From NCBI RefSeq assembly GCF_002407205.1, contig NZ_CP023548.1:2132501-2196500 (forward strand): a stretch of DNA of 64,000 bases, read 5' to 3'. Numbering within the stretch: the stretch's first letter is position 1; each line of letters begins with the position of its first letter. Both the position numbers and the translations under genes were made by a program. Shown here piece by piece: positions 16,316 through 24,304 of the stretch. The notes under the pieces were generated by a model that worked only from the letters and a program-made list of their open reading frames with translations, was not told the DNA's origin and did not search any database. This DNA is from Rhodobacter sp. CZR27 (GTDB taxonomy: Bacteria > Pseudomonadota > Alphaproteobacteria > Rhodobacterales > Rhodobacteraceae).

Positions 16316-16419
16316 GTCAAGTCAACCTGGGCGCCCACCACCGGGGAGCGTATATTTGCCTGACGTCCTATTTTGCCGATACAGAGCGCATTTACAATCC
16401 AAGGTTGACCAATTTGACC
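16316..16419. promoter_or_regulatory. GTCAA/TTGAC repeats in the divergent lasso intergenic region
   Basis: Four copies of the same pentamer lie between the divergent precursor and nucleotidyltransferase genes: GTCAA at 16316-16320 and 16321-16325, and TTGAC in TTGACC at 16405-16410 and 16414-16419. The last two are direct repeats spaced 9 bases apart, a layout used by many dimeric regulators. The 338-base gap (16247-16584) otherwise holds AT-richer DNA and no gene. Clear promoters were not identified in either direction. Confidence 0.35.
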
Positions 16420-16584
16420 CTAAAGTCGATCCGCGGGGTGACCTTCTGCACATTATTTCATCAAATTCGCCGCGAGAGGCAAGAGGGACCTAGCTATGAT
16501 CCGAATGCAGCGCGGCATCGCGCCGCATCGTGCGCCCTTCGGCACCCGATTCGCCCCGTCGCGGCGCGGTCTGGGACATCGCCC

Positions 16585-17721
16585 ATGACCTTCACGTCGC
16601 AGCAGTTCGCGACGGTGCGGCAGCACGACTGCCGCGCCGAGACCGAGGCGCTGCGCGCCGCACTTGCCCGCGTGTTCGGCGACGGGACGTGTCGGCCGAC
16701 CGACCTCAAGCCACAGGTTCTGTTCGAGATCGCCCGGCTCAACAAGGTCGGCCTCTTCCTCGCGCCGCGCCCGACGGACCTGCCGCCAGCCTGGGCCGCC
16801 ATCGCCCCCAGGATCGAGACCATGCGGCTCCAGTCCGCCGCGCGGAACGGGCACAGCCTGCGCGCCAGCGTCGAGATCGCCCGGCTGATGCGCCTCGCCG
16901 GCATCGCCCATGTCCAGTTCAAGGGTCCGCTGCAACAGATCGCGCTGTATGGCGGGCCCTGCTGGAAGCCGACCGGCGACGTGGACCTGCTGGTGGCCGA
17001 GGCGGATCTCGCCGTGGCGGGGGCGGTCCTGCGCGGGGCGGGCTATGAACCGGTCGAGGCGGAACTGGCCGGCTGGTGGACGGTGCATCTGGGAGAGCAG
17101 CACTTTCGCCGGCCGGAAGGCGGGCCGGTCATTGACCTGCATCACCGGCTTCAGCAGCCCGGCGCACCGCGCCCGCGGCGGACGGGGGACATCCTCGCGC
17201 GCGCCACCCCGATGCCGTTCGAGGACGAGGCCATCCCCGTGATCGCGCCGCCCGACCGCTGCCTCGTGGCCGCGATCGGCGTGGTGAAGGCGCTGGTCGC
17301 GCACGAGCCCTGTGCCGGGCATCTATGCGACCTGCGCGCGTCGCTCGACCGGCTGACGCGCGAGGAAGCGGAGGCCCTGCCCGGAATCGCCGCGGAGCAG
17401 GGGCTGTCGGAGACGCTGGCCCTTGCCAGCCACGGCGTCGACGCGCTGTTCGAGGGGTTCGCCCCGCGGCCCTACGCGCTTGGCCCGAACCCCCTGCCCG
17501 GCCTCGATGCGGCGCAGCTGCGCAGGCTCCTCGTCACGCCGTGGGAGGCGGGCCTTGACTGGCCGCGCCGCAGCCGCATCCTCTGGGCGCTCTCCGGTCG
17601 GCGGCCGCTGCGCTTCCTGCGCGAGGCGGCCGCCGCCAAGTCCTCGGAACTCTACCGCCACTGGCTCGAGGCGCTCCTGCGCCTCGGCCTGATCGCCCGA
17701 CCGCAAGGAAAAGCCGCATGA
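16585..17721 (+). CDS. Nucleotidyltransferase-family protein of the lasso island
   Basis: A 378-aa protein with the pattern of the uncharacterised nucleotidyltransferase family found with lasso and EPS clusters. FKGPLQQIALYGG is followed by TGDVDLLV, where Asp132 and Asp134 are the metal-binding DxD, and then a GxGY block. A Trp/Arg-rich C-terminal half has no assigned function. The start is the ATG at 16585; sequence upstream in the same frame looks non-coding. It is divergent from the precursor and overlaps the next glycosyltransferase by ATGA. In the pseudomycoidin cluster a similar protein is linked to sugar addition on the phosphorylated peptide. That role here is inference. Confidence 0.75.
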   Translation: MTFTSQQFATVRQHDCRAETEALRAALARVFGDGTCRPTDLKPQVLFEIARLNKVGLFLAPRPTDLPPAWAAIAPRIETMRLQSAARNGHSLRASVEIARLMRLAGIAHVQFKGPLQQIALYGGPCWKPTGDVDLLVAEADLAVAGAVLRGAGYEPVEAELAGWWTVHLGEQHFRRPEGGPVIDLHHRLQQPGAPRPRRTGDILARATPMPFEDEAIPVIAPPDRCLVAAIGVVKALVAHEPCAGHLCDLRASLDRLTREEAEALPGIAAEQGLSETLALASHGVDALFEGFAPRPYALGPNPLPGLDAAQLRRLLVTPWEAGLDWPRRSRILWALSGRRPLRFLREAAAAKSSELYRHWLEALLRLGLIARPQGKAA

Positions 17722-18686
17722 CAGACATCTGCGTGATCATCGCCGCCCATGACGCCTCTGCCACCGTCGCGCAGGCGGTGCGCTCGGCGCTGGTCCAGCC
17801 CGAGGTGGCCGAGGTGGTGGTGATCGACGATGCCTCGGGCGATGCCACCGCCGAGGCCGCGCGCGCCGCCGACGACGGCACGGGCCGGCTGACGGTCGAG
17901 CGGCTGGCACGGAACGCGGGACCCTCGGCGGCCCGCAACCGCGCCATCGCGGTCTCGCGCGCCCCGCGCATCGCCATTCTTGACGCCGACGACTTCCTGC
18001 TGCCCGGCCGCTTCGCCCGGCTTGATCCGGGTCTTGACCTTGCGGCCGACAACATCGTCTTCATCACGCCCGACCATGCCGCGGCACTGGTGCCCGACGC
18101 GCTGCCCGCCGCCCCCGGATCGGTCGAGATGCTGGATGCCGAGCGGTTCGCCCTCGGCAATCTCGCGCAGGGTGTGCGGCGGGGCGAACTGGGCTTTCTC
18201 AAGCCGGTGATGTCGCGCGCCTTCCTCGACCGGCACGGGCTGCGCTATGACGAGGGCCTGTGGCTTGGCGAGGATTTCGACCTCTACATGCGCATGCTGC
18301 TGCGCGGCGCGCGCTTCGGCCTCATCCGCGCGGTGGGCTATGTGGCCATCGAGCGAAGCACCTCGCTGAGCGGCCGGCACCGCACCGCCGATCTTGCCGC
18401 GCTCGAGGCCGCCTGCCGCGCCCATCTCGACCTGCCTGCGCCGGACGGCACGAAGGCCGCACTGCGGCGTCATCTGGATCAGGTCCGGGCCAAGGTGCTG
18501 CTGCGCCGGTTCCTCGACCGCAAGGCCGAGGCCGGGCTGGGCGCGGCGCTCGGCTTCGCGCTGGCCCCGCCCTCGCGCTTCCTGCCCATTGCCCGCGGCA
18601 TCGCGCGCGACAAGATCTCGGCGCTGCGCCCTCCGCGCCCGCCGCAGCGCGAACGCCTGCTGCTGCCGGTCGAGCAGCCCTCGTGA
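17718..18686 (+). CDS. GT2 glycosyltransferase coupled to the nucleotidyltransferase
   Basis: A 322-aa family-2 glycosyltransferase. It has VIIAAHDASATVAQAV at the N-terminus, VVVIDDASGD, AGPSAARNRAI, the DxD element ILDADDFLLPGR, and a GEDFDLYMRMLLRGA acceptor block. It overlaps the nucleotidyltransferase gene by ATGA and therefore belongs to the plus-strand arm of the lasso island. Its neighbours beyond are exopolysaccharide genes, so it could instead add a sugar to the EPS repeat. It shares clear similarity with the minus-strand enzyme that follows (ASGD, AGPSAARNRA, GED-DLY blocks), which suggests a duplicated pair. Confidence 0.75.
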   Translation: MTDICVIIAAHDASATVAQAVRSALVQPEVAEVVVIDDASGDATAEAARAADDGTGRLTVERLARNAGPSAARNRAIAVSRAPRIAILDADDFLLPGRFARLDPGLDLAADNIVFITPDHAAALVPDALPAAPGSVEMLDAERFALGNLAQGVRRGELGFLKPVMSRAFLDRHGLRYDEGLWLGEDFDLYMRMLLRGARFGLIRAVGYVAIERSTSLSGRHRTADLAALEAACRAHLDLPAPDGTKAALRRHLDQVRAKVLLRRFLDRKAEAGLGAALGFALAPPSRFLPIARGIARDKISALRPPRPPQRERLLLPVEQPS

Positions 18687-18690
18687 CGGT

Positions 18691-19935
18691 TCAGTCCTCG
18701 ACCATCAGCGAGGGATGCGAAACCCGTTCCGCCCCGGGCGGAAGGGCGACGGAATGATGGGACGGCAGCACGACCTCGGCGCGCCGCCAGCGCGGCACCA
18801 GCCAGAGCCAGAACAGTCCCTCGCGGCCCTCGGCGCAGATCTCCAGCTCGTGCCGGGCGGCAAGGCCCGACAGCAGCGCCGCCTGCTGCGCGGGCGGCCA
18901 GGGATGGATGGCCTCGGGCGCCTGCAGCGGCGGCACGGCCACCAGCCGCTCGGTCTCGGACACCGGCCGGGGATCGGCGGTCAGCACGATCGACAGCGGA
19001 TGGCGCTCCTCGATCTCGGCCGCGCGCCGGTTCCGCCGCTCGCCCAGGCTGCGCAGAAGCTCCCTGGCCAGCAGGGGCCGGCGCGCCAGCCGCGACAGTG
19101 CCTCGGCCGGCCGGCGGCCCTTGATCGCGGCCACCAGATGCTCGAAGGCCAGCATCGCCTCGAGCCCCGCGCGACGGCGGCGCAGCGCCTCGACCAGCAC
19201 CGGCTCGGTCTGTCCCTCGGCCGAGCGGTCATGGGCGGCAATGAGCGGCTCGAGCGCGGCCACCGACAGGCGGTGCGAGATCGAGCCGGAGTGCCGGCGG
19301 TAGAGATAGAGCGCCTCGGGCAGCAGCACGAGCCGCGCCCCCGACAGCAGCAGCCGCAGGTAGAGGTCGTAATCCTCGCCCACGCGCAGGGTCTCGTCAT
19401 AGCGCAGCCCGTCCCACGCGTCGCGGCGCACCAGCGGTTTGAGATAGCCCAGGGGCGGCAGGTCGCCCGTTCCGCCGTTCGCCTCGACGAAGGTCGTCGC
19501 GTCCACCTGCATCGGCCCGGTCAGGTGAAGCACCTGAAGCAGCGTCCGCCCGCTCGCGTCGGGCGTCTCGCCGAAGAACAGCATGTCGTCGGCCACGGCC
19601 TCCACGCCGAGCGCCTTGGCCGCCGACAGAAGCCGCGCCAGCCGGTCGGGATGCAGCACATCGTCGGAATCCATGATGGCCAGCCAGTCGCCCGTCGCCG
19701 CGTCGAGCGCACGGTTGCGCGCGGCCGAGGGGCCGGCGTTCCGCTCCATCTCGATCAGGCGCACCCGGGGATCGGCGGCTGCGGCCTCGCGCAGGATCGC
19801 GACGCTGTCGTCGCCCGAGGCGTCGTCGACCACGATCAGTTCCAGATCCGCATGGCTCTGGCGCAGCACCGAGGCGATCGCCTCGGGCAGGAAGGCCGCG
19901 CCGCGCCAGTTCGCCATGAGCACCGAAATCCGCAT
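18691..19935 (-). CDS. GT2 glycosyltransferase with C-terminal extension
   Basis: A 414-aa family-2 glycosyltransferase. Residues 1-250 form the catalytic domain with ISVLMANWRGAAFLPEAI, VVDDASGDDS, AGPSAARNRAL, the DxD element IMDSDDVLHP, and GEDYDLYLRLLLSGA. The last 150 residues are Arg-rich and then end in a short region of unknown role. The start is the ATG at 19935, with AAGGGA nearby. It is convergent with the preceding glycosyltransferase, leaving four bases between stops. It may act on the exopolysaccharide (ExoO/ExoW-like position) or on the lasso peptide. The sequence does not decide. Confidence 0.75.
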   Translation of the reverse strand: MRISVLMANWRGAAFLPEAIASVLRQSHADLELIVVDDASGDDSVAILREAAAADPRVRLIEMERNAGPSAARNRALDAATGDWLAIMDSDDVLHPDRLARLLSAAKALGVEAVADDMLFFGETPDASGRTLLQVLHLTGPMQVDATTFVEANGGTGDLPPLGYLKPLVRRDAWDGLRYDETLRVGEDYDLYLRLLLSGARLVLLPEALYLYRRHSGSISHRLSVAALEPLIAAHDRSAEGQTEPVLVEALRRRRAGLEAMLAFEHLVAAIKGRRPAEALSRLARRPLLARELLRSLGERRNRRAAEIEERHPLSIVLTADPRPVSETERLVAVPPLQAPEAIHPWPPAQQAALLSGLAARHELEICAEGREGLFWLWLVPRWRRAEVVLPSHHSVALPPGAERVSHPSLMVED

Positions 19936-20101
19936 CTGTTTCGTCCCTTCGCGCCGCCGAGTCGCTTCTGTGTAGCCGTCCCGGCGCGCGACGGACAGCC
20001 CGGGATCCCACCCCGCCGCCAGCGGACGGGGCACGAATGCCGGTTTTTGCGGCAGTGCGGCAAGCTGTTGCCATTGTGAACGTTGAATGATCGAAATTGT
20101 C

Positions 20102-20124
20102 GCCAGAGCGACCTAAGCTCTGGC
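20102..20124 (+). promoter_or_regulatory. Inverted repeat upstream of the GH16 glycanase gene
   Basis: Perfect 8-bp arms GCCAGAGC (20102-20109) and GCTCTGGC (20117-20124) around a 7-base centre, ending 24 bases before the ATG at 20149. It could be an operator or a leader hairpin. No T-run follows. It sits in the 213-base gap between divergent genes, which has no other feature I can support. Confidence 0.45.
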
Positions 20125-20148
20125 CGGAACAAGAACGGAGTCCTGCCC

Positions 20149-20925
20149 ATGCATCCCCGTCCGACCCTGCGCCGGCTGCTGCCGGCGCTTCTGCCCCTGC
20201 TGGCCGCCGTCCCGGCCGCTGCCGGAGAGCCCGCGTCCTTCATCGAGACCTTCGACCGGATCGACGGCAAGCGGTGGTACATCTCGGACGGCTGGACCAA
20301 CGGCGAGCACCAGAACTGCACCTGGTCCTCCCGGGCGGTTCGGGTGGAGGATGGCATCCTGAAGCTGATGTATGTCCCCGACACCTCCGGCGCCGGCCAG
20401 CATCGCTGCGCCGAGATCCAGTCCGACGAGCGTTTCCTGCACGGCACGTTCGAGGCGAAGGTCCGCACCAATCACCGCTCGTCGGGCATCAACGCGGCCT
20501 TCTTCACCTACATCGGCCCGGTCCACAAGCAGCCGCACGACGAGATCGACTTCGAGATCCTGACCCGCGACACGGCTTCTGTGGACCTGAACACCTATGT
20601 GGCGGGCGAGCCGAAGAACGGCACCCGGGTGCCGCTCGATCCGCCGTCGCACGAGGGCTGGCACGTGTTCTCGATCCAGTGGGAACCCGAGCGCATCCGC
20701 TGGTTCATCGACGGCAAGCTGGTGCACGAGGCGACCGAGACGCTGCCCACCGCGGACCAGAAGATCTTCCTCAGCCACTGGAGCACGGACGTGCTGACCG
20801 ACTGGATGGGCAGGTTCGAGCCCCCCTCGGAACCGGTGGCGCTCGAGGTGGACTGGGTGGCATGGACGCGCCCGGGAGAGACGTGCCAGTTCCCGGAATC
20901 CGTGCTATGCGGGGCAGAAGAGTAA
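20149..20925 (+). CDS. Secreted GH16 endo-glycanase, ExoK-like
   Basis: A 258-aa glycoside hydrolase family 16 protein. A signal peptide (about residues 1-26, ending AVPAAAGE) precedes a jelly-roll domain with the catalytic motif DEIDFEI, where Glu132 and Glu136 are nucleophile and acid/base and Asp134 assists. ExoK-type enzymes cut nascent succinoglycan to lower molecular mass. The start is the ATG at 20149, with GGAG 8 bases upstream. An upstream in-frame start would bury the signal peptide. The ExoQ-like polymerase gene follows after 16 bases, so the two are probably one operon. Confidence 0.87.
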   Translation: MHPRPTLRRLLPALLPLLAAVPAAAGEPASFIETFDRIDGKRWYISDGWTNGEHQNCTWSSRAVRVEDGILKLMYVPDTSGAGQHRCAEIQSDERFLHGTFEAKVRTNHRSSGINAAFFTYIGPVHKQPHDEIDFEILTRDTASVDLNTYVAGEPKNGTRVPLDPPSHEGWHVFSIQWEPERIRWFIDGKLVHEATETLPTADQKIFLSHWSTDVLTDWMGRFEPPSEPVALEVDWVAWTRPGETCQFPESVLCGAEE

Positions 20926-20941
20926 GGAGACGCCGCCCGAG

Positions 20942-22222
20942 ATGACCGTCCTTCCGCGCAGTCGCCCGGCCAATGCCCTGATCATCGACGTCTGCCCGAC
21001 CACCGTTCTGGCCTTCCTGACGGTGATGTGCCTGCTGCTGGTGCAGTGGATCGGCGCCATCGCGGCGGCGGGCTTCCTCGCCTCCGGCTGCCTGCTGGTA
21101 GTCCGGCGGCCGCAGATGGTGCTGGTGGAGCTTCGGCGCTACTGGATGGTCTTCGCCGTCGCGGGCTGGTGCCTGCTGTCGGTGCTGTGGTCGCAGTATC
21201 CCGGGGTCAGCCTGCGCTATGGCATCCAGCTGGCCGTGACCTTCGCCATCGCGGTGGCGATCGCGAACCGGCTGTCGCCGGCGACGGTCCTGCGAGTGCT
21301 GTTCAGCGCCCACCTCCTCGCGGCCCTGCTCAGCCTGGTCTTCGGGCGGGTGCGCGAGGACGGCCTGGGCTGGCTTGGCATCTTCGGATCAAAGAACGCC
21401 TTCTCGCTGCCGATGTCGACGCTGATGCTGTGCGCCTTCGCTATCATGCTGGACCGCGGCCAGCCGCGCTCGTGGCGGGTCGCGGGACTGGCCGGCTTCG
21501 CGCTGGGAAGCTTCATGCTGATCCAGGCGCAATCCGCGGGCCAGATGCTGGCCACCGGGGCGGCGCTGGCCTTCGCGCTGCCCTTCTTCCTGGGCCGCTG
21601 GCTGACGCTGATGCAGCGGTTCCTGCTGGCCGGGGTCACGCTGGCGCTCGGCATCATCGCGGCGATGCTGGTCATCGCGCTGCAGGACCAGATCATGACG
21701 CTGATCCTCGAGACCACTGGGAAGGACGCGACCCTGACCGGTCGGACCGAGATCTGGAAGATCGCCTTTCAGGAGATCGCCCGGCAACCGCTGAACGGGG
21801 TCGGCTTCCAGGCCTACTGGGTGCCCGGCAACCCCGGCGCCGAGGCGATCTGGGAAGAGTTCGGCATCAGCAACAAACGCGGGTTCCACTTCCACAACAC
21901 CTTCATCTCGAATGCGGTGGAGATCGGGCTGATCGGCGTGGCCATCCAGGCCGCGGCGATCTTCGGCGCCATGGGTCTGGTCGTGGCCTGGGCCTTCCGG
22001 GAACCGCGGGCCGAGACGGTCTTCCTGACGGCCCTGATGATGCGCAGCATCGTGCTGAGCATGTCCGAGGTGGTGGGCTACACCCAGTTCGACCTGGCGA
22101 CCGTCCTGCTGGTCGCGGCGCTGGTGTTCGGGATCCGCAGCCTGCGCGAACGCCGGAAGCCCGCGGTCTGGCGACAGGCACCGGCGACTGCCCCTGCGGC
22201 ATCCCCGGCCGAACCGGCCTGA
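20942..22222 (+). CDS. exoQ: Exopolysaccharide polymerase, ExoQ/Wzy-like
   Basis: A 426-aa integral membrane protein with about ten to twelve hydrophobic helices and a large periplasmic loop (about residues 250-330) containing TLTGRTEIWKIAF, NGVGFQAYW and FHFHNTFISNAVEIG. These are the conserved blocks of O-antigen polymerase/ligase and ExoQ proteins. It should polymerise the lipid-linked repeat units outside the inner membrane, working with ExoP. It lies downstream of the glycanase gene and converges with exoF. Confidence 0.88.
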   Translation: MTVLPRSRPANALIIDVCPTTVLAFLTVMCLLLVQWIGAIAAAGFLASGCLLVVRRPQMVLVELRRYWMVFAVAGWCLLSVLWSQYPGVSLRYGIQLAVTFAIAVAIANRLSPATVLRVLFSAHLLAALLSLVFGRVREDGLGWLGIFGSKNAFSLPMSTLMLCAFAIMLDRGQPRSWRVAGLAGFALGSFMLIQAQSAGQMLATGAALAFALPFFLGRWLTLMQRFLLAGVTLALGIIAAMLVIALQDQIMTLILETTGKDATLTGRTEIWKIAFQEIARQPLNGVGFQAYWVPGNPGAEAIWEEFGISNKRGFHFHNTFISNAVEIGLIGVAIQAAAIFGAMGLVVAWAFREPRAETVFLTALMMRSIVLSMSEVVGYTQFDLATVLLVAALVFGIRSLRERRKPAVWRQAPATAPAASPAEPA

Positions 22223-22232
22223 CGGCACCCCA

Positions 22233-22274
22233 GCCGTCCGGGGCACCGGCCCGGGATGCCGGCGCCCCGACGGC
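22233..22274. terminator. Bidirectional hairpin between exoQ and exoF
   Basis: GCCGTC (22233-22238) and GGGGC (22240-22244) pair with GCCCC (22264-22268) and GACGGC (22269-22274), leaving one bulged C. The interior can form a further CCGGC/GCCGG stem. It sits between two convergent stop codons, the right place for a shared terminator. There is no T-run on either side. Confidence 0.55.
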
Positions 22275-22281
22275 GTTCGGT

Positions 22282-23514
22282 TCAGTTTGTCGAGGGCGGC
22301 CGCAGCGTCATCTGCACCATGTCGCCGGGTTCCAGCAGCGCATCCATTGCATCGGCGATCTGGCGCATCTCCTCGCCTTCGTTGCGCAGGACCACGACCT
22401 CGGTCATCGCCGCCAGCGACTCGGGGCTGGTCGGAAGATCCTGCCCTCCGGCCTGGCTGAGCAGCGACACCGACAGGTTGCGCTGAGTGTCGATCTTGCG
22501 GTCCATCTCGAGGATCTGCGCCTCGACCTCCTGCAACTGCGACACGATCTCGGATGACCGGCCGTCCTGCAGCTCGATGCGGTCGCGCTCGCCGGTGGTG
22601 ATGCCCTGCCGGGCGCGCAGGATGGCGGTCGAGGTGTCCAGAAGCTGGCTCTCGATGGTGGCCAGCGTGCGCTGCGTCTCGAACAGCCGGCCGCTGGCGA
22701 CAAGGCCGCGCTCCGACAGGTTCTTGGCGTTCGACATCTCCTTCTCGGCCAGCTCGCGTTGCGTCTCGAGCTGGACGGTCTTTGCCTTCAGCGCCTCGAT
22801 CTCGGCCTTCAGCAGTTCGCTCTGGGCGTCGATGGCGGCGAGGTTGCGGGAAAGCTGGTCGCGGCGCAGCTCCATGAAGGCGCGCTCCTCGGCGATCAGC
22901 GTCCGGCCCCGCGCGGTGTCCAGTTCCGGCGGGGGCGCAAGGTCGGGCTCGCCGCTCCGCTCGGCGATCAGGCGCGCGCGGCGGGCCAGCATGCCGTCGC
23001 GGCTGTCGAGCAGGATCCGCAGTTCCCCCTCGCCCGAGATCAGCTCGCGCACCGTCGCCGGGCTGCTGCGGATCTCGTCGCTGGGGCCGCCGGCCATGGC
23101 GATGGCCTGCCGCGCCGTGAGGCCGGGACGGAACACCACCTCGCCGGGCTCGCGGACATGGCCCGCGACGATGACCGGGCGGTATTCGGCAATCTCCACC
23201 GTGGCGTCCGGCATGTCCGGCAGCGCCAGACGCTCCATCAACCCGTCCGAAATCAGCGTGCCGAGCTGCGCCGGCGTGTGCCCGGCCGCCTCCACCGCGC
23301 CAAGGAACGGCACCGAGATCGTGCCGTCCGCGTTCACGCGATACTCTCCGGTCATCGCCTCCCATTCGGTCATCGTGCCGTCGACGGGCTGCCAGTCCAG
23401 CACGCGCAGGCGCAACAGGTCGCTCGGGCTGATGGTGTAGCTTTCGGCCGACGCGGTCGCGGGCACCAGCCCGAGCGCGAGAACGGCGAAGATGTGGCTG
23501 CGGAGGGCCGCCAT
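22282..23514 (-). CDS. exoF: Polysaccharide export protein, ExoF-like
   Basis: A 410-aa periplasmic or outer-membrane-associated export protein. A signal peptide (about 1-23, ending ATASA) is followed by the polysaccharide-export (OPX) domain YTISPSDLLRLRVLDW and a SLBB-like region. A long coiled coil covers roughly residues 190-350, as in ExoF. The start is the ATG at 23514, with AGAGAGG just upstream. An in-frame TTG eight codons earlier lacks such a site. Only one membrane signal and no lipobox are present, so it is ExoF-like rather than Wza-like. It is 76 bases downstream of exoY, the usual exoYF order. Confidence 0.87.
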   Translation of the reverse strand: MAALRSHIFAVLALGLVPATASAESYTISPSDLLRLRVLDWQPVDGTMTEWEAMTGEYRVNADGTISVPFLGAVEAAGHTPAQLGTLISDGLMERLALPDMPDATVEIAEYRPVIVAGHVREPGEVVFRPGLTARQAIAMAGGPSDEIRSSPATVRELISGEGELRILLDSRDGMLARRARLIAERSGEPDLAPPPELDTARGRTLIAEERAFMELRRDQLSRNLAAIDAQSELLKAEIEALKAKTVQLETQRELAEKEMSNAKNLSERGLVASGRLFETQRTLATIESQLLDTSTAILRARQGITTGERDRIELQDGRSSEIVSQLQEVEAQILEMDRKIDTQRNLSVSLLSQAGGQDLPTSPESLAAMTEVVVLRNEGEEMRQIADAMDALLEPGDMVQMTLRPPSTN

Positions 23515-23590
23515 TCCTGTACCTCTCTGAAACGTCAAGTCGCGGCGGAAGGATCCGCCGCGGCTGCTGGACTTGCGGGATGCGACCGGG

Positions 23591-24304
23591 TCAGCAGGAG
23601 CCGCGGGACCGCAGGACTGCCGGAATGGTGCGCAGGATGATCGCGATGTCCGCCATCACGGTCCACCGCATGACATAGTAGCGGTCGAGCAGGACGCGCT
23701 GCCGGTAGCTCAGGTCGCTGCGGCCGCTGACCTGCCACATTCCGGTCAGCCCGGGACGCGTGCGCAGGTAGTGGCCGGCCGAGCCGCGGTAGCGACGCAG
23801 TTCCGCCGCCACCACGGGGCGCGGCCCCACGACGCTCATCTCGCCGGCGAGGATGTTGAACAGCTGCGGCAGCTCGTCGATCGACAGCATCCGGATCACC
23901 GCGCCGATCGGCGTGACGCGCGGGTCCCTGCGCAGCTTGCGATCCCGCTCCCACTCGCGCTGCGCGTCGGGGTTGGCGCGCAGGTAGCGCTCCAGCACCA
24001 CATCGCCATCCACCACCATCGAGCGGAACTTCCAGCACCGGAAGGTCCGGCCGCCGAAGCCGACGCGCTGGTGGCCGTAGAGGATCGGGCCGTTGCTGCC
24101 GAGCCAGATGATCAGGGCGACACCGATCATCAGCGGCGCCAAGGCGACCAGCGCCGTCACCGCGATGAAGATGTCGATCAGTCGCTTGAAGTGCCCGCCG
24201 ACGGGTCGAAAGAGGGGGTCGGACCTGCGCGGCAGCGACGAGAGGTAAATGTGGTCCGGACTGACATGTTCCGGCGTCAATGAAGATTGAGGATTGAATT
24301 CCAT
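23591..24304 (-). CDS. exoY: Priming sugar-phosphate transferase, ExoY-like
   Basis: A 237-aa bacterial sugar transferase that loads the first hexose phosphate onto undecaprenyl phosphate. One hydrophobic hairpin (KRLIDIFIAVTALVALAPLM) is followed by the conserved blocks GHQRVGFGGRTFRCWKFRSM, DPRVTPIGAVIRMLSIDELPQLFNIL, GEMSVVGPRPV and TRPGLTGMWQVSGR. The start is the ATG at 24304, with AGGTG seven bases upstream. It starts the exoYF operon, and transcription probably begins in the AT-richer stretch near 24.3-24.6 kb. This is the committing enzyme of EPS synthesis, so the region upstream is a likely control point. Confidence 0.92.
   Translation of the reverse strand: MEFNPQSSLTPEHVSPDHIYLSSLPRRSDPLFRPVGGHFKRLIDIFIAVTALVALAPLMIGVALIIWLGSNGPILYGHQRVGFGGRTFRCWKFRSMVVDGDVVLERYLRANPDAQREWERDRKLRRDPRVTPIGAVIRMLSIDELPQLFNILAGEMSVVGPRPVVAAELRRYRGSAGHYLRTRPGLTGMWQVSGRSDLSYRQRVLLDRYYVMRWTVMADIAIILRTIPAVLRSRGSC

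Noticed and set aside
16073..16363. Plus-strand 96-codon frame across the lasso precursor
   Set aside because: Lies over the precursor on the opposite strand and has no recognisable features, whereas the minus-strand product has a leader motif and plausible core.
18394..20079. 561-codon plus-strand frame over the second GT2 gene
   Set aside because: Antisense of a clear glycosyltransferase; the sequence is Arg/Gln/His-rich.
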